Assembly: GCF_020164455.1 (NCBI RefSeq)
Contig: NZ_JAIQWW010000001.1
Span: 620,001 to 684,000 of the forward strand
DNA length: 64,000 nucleotides
Reading direction: 5' to 3'
DNA from: Phyllobacterium chamaecytisi
GTDB lineage: Bacteria > Pseudomonadota > Alphaproteobacteria > Rhizobiales > Rhizobiaceae
Shown piece by piece: positions 8,370-16,610 of this stretch. A program made the translations under genes and the position numbers. Below the pieces are notes generated by a model. That model did no database searches. It had not been told where the DNA came from and saw only the letters and a list, made by a program, of their open reading frames with translations. Position 1 is the first letter of the stretch, and each line of letters opens with the position of its first letter.

Positions 8370-9185
8370 TCAGGCAGGAAGCCGACTGAATTTCCGCAAG
8401 TTCTTGTCGACGAAGGACTCCGGCAGGAAGCGGCGCATAAACCGGACTTGCGCCGCCGCTTTGCCTGCAGTGTAGCGTCTTTTGGGCGATGCGGCATTGG
8501 CGGCCCTGACGACCGTTGCGGCGACCACCTCCGGTGCGTCACCCTTCGCGATGATTTCGCGCATCAGCTTCTCGGCATTGGCACGAATAGTTTCATAGAC
8601 GGGAAGCGGCTGGTCCGGCCGGGTGATGTTCTCTTCGAAGGATGTGCGGGTCACACCTGGCTCGACAAGCACAACACGGATGCCCTGCGTTCGAACTTCG
8701 TGGTCGAGAGATTCCGAATAGCCCTCGATAGCGTGTTTGGTCGATGCATAGAGGGCATTATAAGGAGCGGGGATCAGCCCGAGTATCGAACTCAGGTTGA
8801 CAATTCGGCCGCTGCGCTGGCGTCTCATCACGGGCAGGACTGCATTTGTCATCCGCAGGACGCCGAACACATTCACGTCGAACACAGCCTTTGCCTGCGC
8901 CGCGGACGACTCTTCCGCACCGCCGAGCAGCCCGATCCCGGCATTGTTGACGAGAAGATCGACCCGCCCGGCGCGGCTTAAAACCTCGTCGACGGCCGCC
9001 TGTACCGATGCGTCATCGGTTACATCGCAGATCAGCATCGTGATCCCGTCCGGGGTATCGGACATCGGCTTTCGGCTGGTACCGAACACACGGTAGCCAT
9101 CGCGCCGCAGCGCCTTTGCCGTCACCAGCCCGATGCCGGAGGAAGCGCCCGTTACCAGGGCGACGCGAGGTCCTGTCGTGTTCAT
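8370..9185 (-). CDS. Short-chain dehydrogenase/reductase
   Basis: 271 residues from ATG 9185, which has AAGG 8 bases upstream; alternative ATGs at 9200 and 9215 lie in or near the HxlR operator. Classical SDR: VALVTGASSGIG cofactor loop, DVTDDASV acidic segment, NNAGIG, catalytic serine in VNLSSILGL, and YxxxK in NALYASTKHAIEG. Substrate unknown. Divergent from the HxlR regulator, with operator-like repeats between. Confidence 0.92.
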   Translation of the reverse strand: MNTTGPRVALVTGASSGIGLVTAKALRRDGYRVFGTSRKPMSDTPDGITMLICDVTDDASVQAAVDEVLSRAGRVDLLVNNAGIGLLGGAEESSAAQAKAVFDVNVFGVLRMTNAVLPVMRRQRSGRIVNLSSILGLIPAPYNALYASTKHAIEGYSESLDHEVRTQGIRVVLVEPGVTRTSFEENITRPDQPLPVYETIRANAEKLMREIIAKGDAPEVVAATVVRAANAASPKRRYTAGKAAAQVRFMRRFLPESFVDKNLRKFSRLPA

Positions 9186-9220
9186 TGCTTCTGCCTTCAT
9201 TTTGTCGTGGAACATTGATG

Positions 9221-9257
9221 AGTAATCAGTTACTATGAATTTAGTAGTAAGTCACTA
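9221..9257. promoter_or_regulatory. Paired palindromes, probable HxlR operators
   Basis: AGTAA-TCAG-TTACT (9221-9234) and TAGT-AAGTC-ACTA (9245-9257) are two short dyads with the same AGTAA..ACTAT core, between the SDR start and the HxlR start. HxlR-type regulators bind such sites and usually control the divergent reductase gene as well as themselves. Confidence 0.6.
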
Positions 9258-9273
9258 TCAAAAAGATATCGAC

Positions 9274-9705
9274 ATGAAGAATCTGTCAAACCAGCCATGC
9301 CTGATTGCCCGGAGCCTCGCGCTTGTGGGGGATGCATGGAGTATGCTGATCATGCGGGATGCCCATGCGGGCCTCACTCGCTTTGATGAATTCCGCAAGA
9401 GCCTCGAGATAGCGCCGACGATGTTGACGGCGCGGCTTTCAGCTCTGACTGAGGACGGACTACTGGAGAAACGCCGCTATTCCGACCGTCCGCCACGGGA
9501 CGAATATGTGCTGACGGAAGCCGGCCGCGACTTTCTGCCGGTCCTGTTTGCCATCGGCGCGTGGGGACGCAAGTATCGTGGAGGGGGCGACGTAACCCGG
9601 TTCTTCGACGCCCAGACCGGAACGGAGATCGATCCGGTCACCATCGACCGCGAGACCGGCGCTCCGGTCGGAACGCGTGCCATTCGCACTGTCCTACCCG
9701 GTTAG
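9274..9705 (+). CDS. HxlR-family transcriptional regulator
   Basis: 143 residues from ATG 9274 (MKNLSNQPCLIARSLALVGD); the longer frame from 9235 would begin inside the operator repeats. Winged helix core: AWSMLIMRDAHAGLTRFDEF, then LEIAPTMLTARLSALTEDGLLEKRRY and the wing RPPRDEYVLTEAGRDF. The Cys in NQPCLIARSLAL is the position used for redox or electrophile sensing in several HxlR proteins. Divergent from the SDR gene it probably regulates. Confidence 0.92.
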   Translation: MKNLSNQPCLIARSLALVGDAWSMLIMRDAHAGLTRFDEFRKSLEIAPTMLTARLSALTEDGLLEKRRYSDRPPRDEYVLTEAGRDFLPVLFAIGAWGRKYRGGGDVTRFFDAQTGTEIDPVTIDRETGAPVGTRAIRTVLPG

Positions 9706-9820
9706 CCAGTTCATGTTAAAAAATGTGCAATTTGGCGCTGTGATTAAACTTTAGACGAATTGTCAATCCGCAACGGGCCGCAGAGATTGGGAGCATTATC
9801 CCAAAAGGAATTTGCGCCCG

Positions 9821-12583
9821 ATGAATTTCAGATATTTATTGCTTGTCCCGGTCATTGCTCTTGCCGCTTGCGATGGTTCCGACTCGTCTTCCCCGCCCGC
9901 ACCGGTTGTGCAGACATCCGACAGCACGTTTGCCGATGCTGCCAATGCGCAGCTTGCTGCCCTTGGCGATAAGGTTGCCACTCTCGACAGCCAGCTTGCC
10001 GAATCCCGAGCAAAGCTCGACCAGCTCAACGGCCGAATTGGTTCCACAGATGCCGGGATTGGCCCGGTTACGGCCAAAATCGATGCGCTAGCCGCGCAAG
10101 TCAAAGGCCTTGGCGAAACCGCAAACACCGCGAGCGAGATCATCTCACGCTTGAGCGGAGATGGCGCAGGAAATCCCGGCGACATTGCCAAGGCGGCCGA
10201 CGATGTTGCCAGGCTCATCGGCGACAAGGCAGAACCGGCAACGATTGCCGGGGCGGAAAAGCGGCTCGATGATCTCAAGACCGAGCTCAAGAACGCCACC
10301 GAAGGCTTGAGCAGTGCGCAAGGCCAGATGGCGCTGCTAACGGGCGAGGGTACGCCCGAAAAGCCGGGGATCGCCAAACTCGTCTCGCTGCTGTCGGTAC
10401 TCGATTCGGCTGATGATTCCGGCGCGATCCAGAAGGCCAGAACCAAACTCACCAAGCTGACGGATGATGCCAACAAGATCGCCGGTATCCTGGACGACGC
10501 GGAACGCCGGCTGGCAAAACTGAGCGGCGACGGCACCGAAAAGGACCTCGGAGACATCGGCAAAGCCTTGGCGAAACTCAAAACCGTCGAGGACGCGGTC
10601 AAGGCGGCCGAGGACAGGCTGGCCGCGCTTTTGGGCAATGGAACCGAACAGAACCCGGGAACGATTGCCAAGGCGCGGGAGGAACTCGCCGCGCTCACGG
10701 CCAAGAGCGGCACCTTGCGCGAAACCATCAGGCTGCAGACGGCCCGAGCCGAGGCGGTCGCTCTGAAAGCGCAGGAAAAGTTTGCCGAAGCAGCGCTTGC
10801 GTTCAAGGACGCCGGAATGGCCCCGGACGCCGCAGATATGTTCAAAGCAGCCGGAATGCGCGACGAGGCGGCAGATATGTACACCCGCGCAGGCATGGAT
10901 GAGGAGGCGTATAAGCTTTATGCGCCGGAGAATTATGCGCTGAAGGACGAGACCGCCTATAGCGGAGAGCCTGGCGCATCTCTTCCTGCCGCCGTCGATG
11001 AGAAGCCCTCGGTTATGCGCCACAACATGACGCTGGACGGCAAGACGTTCTGGTTTACTGCGTCGGCCGGCCACCTGACCGCCTTTGCCAAGAACCCGGA
11101 AAAGCAGGAGCCACAGGCGTCGATCTTCTATACCGCCTATACGCGCGACGATCTGCCGAAGGAGAGCCGTCCCGTCACCTTCTTCTTCAATGGCGGGCCG
11201 GGCGCTTCATCCATCTATCTGCATTTGGCGTCCTGGGCGCCCAAACATGTCGTGATCGATGCTCTCAAAGTGCCGGATGCATGGGCCAAGGGCCGCCCAC
11301 AGGCATTCGACTTCATCGACAGCAAGGAAACGCTGATAGACAGGACCGATCTCGTCTTTGTCGATATCGTTCCGGGCACCGGATTTTCGCAAGGCATTGC
11401 CCCGAATACCAACCAGACATTCTGGGATACCAGCAAGGACGTCGATCTTTCCCGCCAGTTCATCACCCGCTATATCAATTTCAACGGCCGGCAGGAATCT
11501 CCCAAATACCTTTACGGCGAATCTTATGGCGGCGGCATCCGCGTGCCGAAGCTCACCCAGGCGCTGGTGGACGCAGGCACGAGTGGCTATGAGAGGGTCG
11601 GGACAGTCGACAAATCCAAATTCAAGGCGCTCACCGGGGCGGTGTTCCATTCGCCGGCCTTCGACTACAGCAGCATGGATGCGATTGATGGCGACTTTCC
11701 CACCTATGCCATGGTCGCTGACGCTCTTGGGAAATCCAGTGCGCGCGCCAAGGGAAACTCGGATGAGGCCTATGCCGAAGAGCTGCGAGGCATCGGGGCG
11801 CAATATTCGGCGGACCATAAGTTGATCGCCCAAACCTATACAGGTCTCACGTACCGAATACCTAGCTCACCTCTCTGGGGTGCCGACGGTAAGGTGCAGA
11901 CAGATGCGAATGGTAGGATACTGTGGGATGAGAACAAACTACACTTCAAATTATTTATGCTGAGCTTGATGCTCGGTTACAATTTCAACGCCTATGATGG
12001 GAGAATGTATGTCAAAGCGGATTGGTTGGGTGTCAATGCAATGAAGTACAATTTCGATTTCTTCGAAGAGGACGCCCTTAGTAACCGGATCGCGACGCAT
12101 CTTCCCGACTATGTGAACTACAAGCCGAAGGCACGCTACATCAATGCATCGTGGCAAACTCCTGATCCGGTTGCGGACAAGGGACCCGAACTGGCCTTCG
12201 AGCTCTGGACAGGCAAAACTGGAGCAACCGGTTTGCCAAACATTGTGGCGGCCATCACCAGGGATCCCTCGCTCAAGCTTTTGACCGTGCACGGGTATCA
12301 CGACACAGTAACGCCGTTCCGCCGCTCCGAACTCGATCTCAAGGGCGTGATCATTGACCCGGCGACAAATCGCACCTTGCTCGACCGGGCTCCGGTGAAG
12401 AACTTCGTTGGCGGGCACATGATCTATTACGCGCAAGAATCGCGTGCGCCGTTGATAAAGACGCTCGACGAATTCTACGATGCGCCACCCTACGGCACCG
12501 GTCCGACTGTCGCCAAGGCCCAATCCTTCAGTGTCGCCGCGCCGGTGCAGCGTGCGCCAGTCCCTGCCATAGCCCTGCACTAG
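9821..12583 (+). CDS. Lipoprotein-anchored S10 serine carboxypeptidase with repeat stalk
   Basis: 920 residues from ATG 9821 (AAAAGGAA 10 bases upstream). Signal peptide MNFRYLLLVPVIALAAC ends in a lipobox with lipidated Cys. Residues about 30-320 are a coiled-coil-rich stalk with four spaced repeats of the type LSGDGxxxxxGDIAKA, LTGEGTPEKPGIAKL, LSGDGTEKDLGDIGKA, LLGNGTEQNPGTIAKA. Residues about 325-370 carry a 12-13-residue AGM repeat (TPR-like). The S10 carboxypeptidase domain follows: FNGGPGASS oxyanion loop (about 458), YGESYGG with Ser568, DTVTP with Asp828 and GGHM with His866, so the catalytic triad is intact. Co-oriented with the EF-hand gene 11 bases downstream. Confidence 0.9.
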   Translation: MNFRYLLLVPVIALAACDGSDSSSPPAPVVQTSDSTFADAANAQLAALGDKVATLDSQLAESRAKLDQLNGRIGSTDAGIGPVTAKIDALAAQVKGLGETANTASEIISRLSGDGAGNPGDIAKAADDVARLIGDKAEPATIAGAEKRLDDLKTELKNATEGLSSAQGQMALLTGEGTPEKPGIAKLVSLLSVLDSADDSGAIQKARTKLTKLTDDANKIAGILDDAERRLAKLSGDGTEKDLGDIGKALAKLKTVEDAVKAAEDRLAALLGNGTEQNPGTIAKAREELAALTAKSGTLRETIRLQTARAEAVALKAQEKFAEAALAFKDAGMAPDAADMFKAAGMRDEAADMYTRAGMDEEAYKLYAPENYALKDETAYSGEPGASLPAAVDEKPSVMRHNMTLDGKTFWFTASAGHLTAFAKNPEKQEPQASIFYTAYTRDDLPKESRPVTFFFNGGPGASSIYLHLASWAPKHVVIDALKVPDAWAKGRPQAFDFIDSKETLIDRTDLVFVDIVPGTGFSQGIAPNTNQTFWDTSKDVDLSRQFITRYINFNGRQESPKYLYGESYGGGIRVPKLTQALVDAGTSGYERVGTVDKSKFKALTGAVFHSPAFDYSSMDAIDGDFPTYAMVADALGKSSARAKGNSDEAYAEELRGIGAQYSADHKLIAQTYTGLTYRIPSSPLWGADGKVQTDANGRILWDENKLHFKLFMLSLMLGYNFNAYDGRMYVKADWLGVNAMKYNFDFFEEDALSNRIATHLPDYVNYKPKARYINASWQTPDPVADKGPELAFELWTGKTGATGLPNIVAAITRDPSLKLLTVHGYHDTVTPFRRSELDLKGVIIDPATNRTLLDRAPVKNFVGGHMIYYAQESRAPLIKTLDEFYDAPPYGTGPTVAKAQSFSVAAPVQRAPVPAIALH

Positions 12584-12594
12584 GAGAACGATCC

Positions 12595-12966
12595 ATGACC
12601 ATGTCGCGTACCATCATCATCGCGCTTCTCTTCACCGCAATGGCCGGGTCAGTTCATGCCGGCGATCGCATTTGGGATCCGGAACCTGGAGCCAAAACGC
12701 AAAAGCAGGATGCGAGGTCGATCCAGAAACAGCTTGATGGGGAGCTGCGGGCCAAATTCGATGCGGCGGCGAAGTCCAGACACCTTTTGACCGCACAAGC
12801 AGCAAATGATGCCGGTTGGGGCTTCGCGGCCGATCACTTCACCGAGATCGATCGCGACCATGACGGCTACGCCAGTTTCGATGAGGTGCAGGCCTTCTTC
12901 GATGGCCGCTCGCCCCTGCCTGCCGCCAGAGCAAGGGCTGCGGCGAAAGTGCAGATCGTGGAGTAG
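12595..12966 (+). CDS. Exported EF-hand protein
   Basis: 123 residues. Signal peptide through about residue 22 (cleavage after SVHA), then a Lys/Gln-rich helical stretch, then one canonical calcium loop, DRDHDGYASFDE, with D-x-D-x-D-G and the closing Glu at position 12 of the loop. A single EF-hand suggests dimerisation or binding to a partner. AGGAG 6 bases upstream of the ATG and only 11 bases after the S10 peptidase stop imply one operon. Function beyond calcium binding in the periplasm is unknown. Confidence 0.8.
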   Translation: MTMSRTIIIALLFTAMAGSVHAGDRIWDPEPGAKTQKQDARSIQKQLDGELRAKFDAAAKSRHLLTAQAANDAGWGFAADHFTEIDRDHDGYASFDEVQAFFDGRSPLPAARARAAAKVQIVE

Positions 12967-13024
12967 AAAGTCATGTAGGCGGAAGCCGGGTGAAGACACG
13001 CAAGGTTGTTTGGTGAAGAGTAGC

Positions 13025-13465
13025 TTATTGCGAAGGCGCGGGGCGAGGCGGGATCGAATAGGTTGCCGTTGCATGTGCAACGAGTTCGCTTGTTGAACCG
13101 CTTGTCATGGAAATCTCGACAATGGCCAGACGCTTGCCGAGTTTGAGGATTGTCGCTTTGGCATCGACAGGTCCCGATTCCGGTTTGCGCAGGAAATTGA
13201 TATTGAGGTTCGTTGTCACGGCGAGGGCCACCGGACCGATCTGCGCGAGAATCGCGACATAGGCGGTGATATCGGCCAGCGCGAATAATGTGGGCCCGGA
13301 GACCGTCCCGCCCGGTCGCAAATGCCGGTCTGACGGATCGAGCCGCATGGAGGCAAAACCTTCGCCGGCGTCAGTTACCGTGAAGGCCATTCCTTCCGCA
13401 TTCACCTGTGGAAATTCGCGTTCCAGAAACGAAGTCAACGCCTCTACGTCCATCCCTATAGCCAT
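13025..13465 (-). CDS. PaaI-like hotdog thioesterase
   Basis: 146 residues. Hotdog fold signature: RHLRPGGTVSGPTLFALADITAYVAI, with the helix carrying the PaaI-type active-site Asp (ALADITA, about 78), then VTTNLNINFLRKP. This family hydrolyses acyl-CoA thioesters; the acyl group is not predictable. Alone on the minus strand, facing the EF-hand gene. Confidence 0.88.
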   Translation of the reverse strand: MAIGMDVEALTSFLEREFPQVNAEGMAFTVTDAGEGFASMRLDPSDRHLRPGGTVSGPTLFALADITAYVAILAQIGPVALAVTTNLNINFLRKPESGPVDAKATILKLGKRLAIVEISMTSGSTSELVAHATATYSIPPRPAPSQ

Positions 13466-13551
13466 AACCCGTCCCTTGCTGTTTTCTTTACACTTAACTG
13501 TTATTCTTCACGCTCCTATTTCTGCATCGTCTTTTCAAGACGGAGGACGTT

Positions 13552-14100
13552 ATGAAACCGCCTGGATTGGTCGCAGCATGCTGCGTTTTCGCGCTTGCCT
13601 ATGCGGGAACTATCGCGACACGGACGCCAACGACCCCGATACAGGCTGTTCAGACATTCAGTCTGCCTGAGCGACCGGTGTCCCTGACGGAGGATACGAT
13701 CAAACGTTTCCTTTTCGGGTTTGCACCCGTGGCTGCGACAGCACGTGAAGTGGACGGCAGGGGGGAGGCCGCGGAGCGAACCGCTATCCTCGATGTGAAA
13801 GCAGCGGAATATGGTTTTGCCAACTTCTCGGACTGGGTGGATACAACCAATACGATCATGGTGACCTATCATTGGGCGACCAACCCCGATCCGCGCGCCG
13901 AAGTGGATAAAGCGATCGCTGCAATTCCCGCCATGCCAAATCTTTCCGATCAGGAAAAGTCCGATATGATCGCGGGATTGAAAACCGGGCTTGCCAAGGT
14001 TGAAAATGCAAAACCCACGCCGGAGAACCTGGCGATTGTCCAGAAGCATTTGCGCACGCTGAAACCATTCTATGAACTTTGGGCGGCGCCGCCCGGATAA
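13552..14100 (+). CDS. Secreted protein of unknown function
   Basis: 182 residues with a good GGAGG site. An N-terminal hydrophobic segment (PGLVAACCVFALAYAGT) looks like a signal peptide or anchor. The rest is helical and charged, ending WAAPPG, with a middle EYGFANFSDWVDTTNTIM. I do not recognise a named domain. It precedes the CoA-binding gene by 18 bases, so the two may be co-transcribed. Confidence 0.75.
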   Translation: MKPPGLVAACCVFALAYAGTIATRTPTTPIQAVQTFSLPERPVSLTEDTIKRFLFGFAPVAATAREVDGRGEAAERTAILDVKAAEYGFANFSDWVDTTNTIMVTYHWATNPDPRAEVDKAIAAIPAMPNLSDQEKSDMIAGLKTGLAKVENAKPTPENLAIVQKHLRTLKPFYELWAAPPG

Positions 14101-14118
14101 ACGCAGAACAGGATATGC

Positions 14119-14562
14119 GTGCTGATGCAGGAACATGACCACTATTCCGACGACTATATCCGCGAGATACTGGCTTCGGTCAAAACCATCGCCTTGACCG
14201 GCGCTTCGCCCAATGAAACGCGGCCGAGTTTTTCCGTGATGAGATTTCTTCTCGGCCAAGGATATCACGTCATACCCGTCAATCCGGGACAGGCGGGAAA
14301 GACCATTCTTGGCCAACAAGTCTATGCACGGCTCGCCGATATTCCAGAGCCGATCGACATGGTGGATGTCTTCCGCAACTCGTCTGCCGTTCCGGGTGTG
14401 GTCGACGAGGCCCTGGCACTCAAACCGCTGCCGCGTGTGATCTGGACGCAGCTCGGTGTTTGGGATGAGGCTGCGGCGCGCAAGGCGGAAGCAGCCGGGA
14501 TCCAGGTGGTCATGAACCGGTGCCCGGCCATCGAAATTCCCCGGCTCGGCATGCGCGTCTAG
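14119..14562 (+). CDS. CoA-binding protein (YccU-like)
   Basis: 147 residues from GTG 14119 (GGA 5-8 bases upstream), or 145 from ATG 14125. Rossmann-like CoA_binding domain: TIALTGASPNETRPSF at the start, GYHVIPVNPGQAGK, DMVDVFRNS, VIWTQLGVWDEAAARKAEAAG and the terminal MNRCPAIEIPRL. The family resembles the CoA-ligase alpha-subunit domain without the catalytic part. Its biochemical role is not established. Upstream of metY by 263 bases, in which I see nothing I can name. Confidence 0.9.
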   Translation: MLMQEHDHYSDDYIREILASVKTIALTGASPNETRPSFSVMRFLLGQGYHVIPVNPGQAGKTILGQQVYARLADIPEPIDMVDVFRNSSAVPGVVDEALALKPLPRVIWTQLGVWDEAAARKAEAAGIQVVMNRCPAIEIPRLGMRV

Positions 14563-14825
14563 GACGGAAATTCCCTCCCGCGCAGATTCATTTTCGTCGA
14601 GCGCTGAAAATGAAATGCCTGGGTGTCGTTCCGCCGAATAAGTCGAACGCTTTTAGGCGATTCTCATGCAAGAAGTCGCGATTCCTATGCAAGAAACCCC
14701 GAAAACGGCACAGGAATCTCAATCGCCGGCTGTAATTAGATTGCCCTTGGTTGCGAAAATGCGCACTTGGCCCCAACGTCGCAATCCCATAGCCTTGCGG
14801 TAAGGTTGGCAACAGGAGGACAAAC

Positions 14826-16112
14826 ATGGCGCATCGGGCCCCCGGAATCGAAACATTGGCGGTCCACGCCGGCGCCAGGCCCGACTCGGAAACGGGCGCG
14901 CGGGTGACGCCGATCTATCAAACGACGGCGTTTGTCTTCGATGACGCGGAGCATGCGGCGTCCCTGTTTGGCCTGAAGGCCTTCGGCAACATCTACAGCC
15001 GAATCACCAATCCAACCAATGCGGTACTGGAAGAACGTGTCGCAGCACTTGAAGGTGGAACGGCCGCACTGGCAGTTGCATCCGGCCACGCGGCACAATT
15101 TCTGATATTCCATACATTGATGCAGCCTGGGGATAACTTTGTCTCGTCGGACAAGCTTTACGGCGGGTCCATCAACCAATTCGGCCAGTCGTTCAAGTCC
15201 TTCGACTGGCAGGTGCGCTGGGCAGACGGGACTGATCCTGCGGCATTCGAGGCGCAGATCGATGACCGGACCCGCGCCATCTTCGTCGAGAGCATCGCCA
15301 ACCCCGGCGGCATCATCACCGACATCGAAGCCATCGCAAAAATCGCCCATCGGCATGGCCTCCCGCTGATCGTCGACAACACGCTGGCGTCACCATATCT
15401 GATCCGCCCGATCGACTATGGTGCTGATATCATTGTACATTCTGCGACGAAATTCCTCGGCGGCCATGGCAATTCCATGGGTGGTATCATCGTCGATTGC
15501 GGAACTTTCGACTGGTCGAAATCCGGAAACTACCCGCTGCTATCGCAGCCGCGTCCCGAATATAATGGGGTGGTATTGCACGAAACCTTTGGCAATTTCG
15601 CCTTTGCCATTGCCTGCCGCGTGCTCGGTCTGCGTGATCTCGGACCAGCGCTTTCACCGTTCAATGCCTTCCAGCTTCTGACCGGCATCGAAACCTTGCC
15701 GCTGCGCATGCAGCGCCATTGCGACAACGCGCTTGAGGTCGCCAAGTGGTTGAAACAAAATGAGAAAGTAGATTGGGTGAGCTATGCTGGAATAGCGGAC
15801 GATCCCTATAATGAGCTGCAGCAGAAGTATTCGCCGAGGGGAGCGGGCTCGGTTTTCACCTTCGGTTTGAAGGGCGGGTATGACGCCGGCGTCAAGCTCG
15901 TCGAACATCTCGAGCTCTTTTCGCACCTTGCCAATATCGGCGATACGAGATCGCTGGTCATTCACCCTGCCTCGACGACGCACCGGCAACTCAGTGACGA
16001 TCAGAAGATCGCGGCAGGCGCCGGTCCCGATGTGGTGCGGCTTTCGATCGGCATCGAGAACGTTGCGGATATCATCGCCGATCTTGAACAAGCGCTGGCA
16101 AAGGCAGGGTAA
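14826..16112 (+). CDS. metY: O-acetylhomoserine aminocarboxypropyltransferase
   Basis: 428 residues with a strong AGGAGG site. PLP-dependent Cys/Met metabolism family: ETLAVHAGARPDSETGARVTP at the start, ALASGHAAQ-type segment at about 80, VDNTLASPYLIRP (about 185) and the PLP lysine in HSATKFLGGHGNSMGG (about 208). Length and the GAR insert favour O-acetylhomoserine sulfhydrylase (direct sulfhydrylation to homocysteine) over MetB or MetC. A cupin gene begins 4 bases after the stop. Confidence 0.93.
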   Translation: MAHRAPGIETLAVHAGARPDSETGARVTPIYQTTAFVFDDAEHAASLFGLKAFGNIYSRITNPTNAVLEERVAALEGGTAALAVASGHAAQFLIFHTLMQPGDNFVSSDKLYGGSINQFGQSFKSFDWQVRWADGTDPAAFEAQIDDRTRAIFVESIANPGGIITDIEAIAKIAHRHGLPLIVDNTLASPYLIRPIDYGADIIVHSATKFLGGHGNSMGGIIVDCGTFDWSKSGNYPLLSQPRPEYNGVVLHETFGNFAFAIACRVLGLRDLGPALSPFNAFQLLTGIETLPLRMQRHCDNALEVAKWLKQNEKVDWVSYAGIADDPYNELQQKYSPRGAGSVFTFGLKGGYDAGVKLVEHLELFSHLANIGDTRSLVIHPASTTHRQLSDDQKIAAGAGPDVVRLSIGIENVADIIADLEQALAKAG

Positions 16113-16116
16113 CACC

Positions 16117-16461
16117 ATGAAAAGCTTTGTTAAAATTGATTTCGACGATATTGATCCTGAACACGGCGCGCCGAAACCAGAACGCGTAATTTCTGGAGAT
16201 CCGCAGTTCCGCACCTGGAATTGCGAGGAAGCCGAAGGCGGAATCTATGCGGGAATTTGGGAGGCTACCCCCGGCAAATGGCGCATCGCCTATGATGAAT
16301 GGGAGTTCTGCCACATCCTTTCCGGGCGTTCGATCATCATCGAAGAGGGCGGCGACGAACGGCGTGTCGAGGCGGGTGACAGTTTCGTACTGCGTCCCGG
16401 CTTCCGCGGAACTTGGGAAGTGCTTGAGACGACGCGCAAAGAATATGTGATCAGGCTTTGA
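16117..16461 (+). CDS. Cupin-domain protein (EutQ/DUF861-like)
   Basis: 114 residues. I use ATG 16117, with GGCAGGG upstream; the longer frame from 15880 lies inside metY. Single-domain cupin: TPGKWRIAYDEWEFCHILSGRSIIIEEG for motif 1 and VEAGDSFVLRPGFRGTWEV for motif 2. It belongs to the Cupin_3 group found beside amino acid metabolism genes. Tight spacing to metY implies co-transcription. Metal ligands are fewer than in dioxygenase cupins, so a catalytic role is uncertain. Confidence 0.88.
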   Translation: MKSFVKIDFDDIDPEHGAPKPERVISGDPQFRTWNCEEAEGGIYAGIWEATPGKWRIAYDEWEFCHILSGRSIIIEEGGDERRVEAGDSFVLRPGFRGTWEVLETTRKEYVIRL

Positions 16462-16610
16462 TCCGGTCACCTGTCATAGAGGCTTCATATTGTCCATATA
16501 TTGGGTGATTATTGTATGGAAAACTGAAGTATTTAAATTATAGATGTTTGGTATGTTCATATAATAAAGTTACCATTTATATTGTATAATATTGCATATT
16601 GCGGGATACT

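Noticed and set aside
14563-14825. Possible SAM riboswitch before metY
   Set aside because: I compared the leader with SAM-I, SAM-II and SAH patterns as I remember them and found no matching conserved core.
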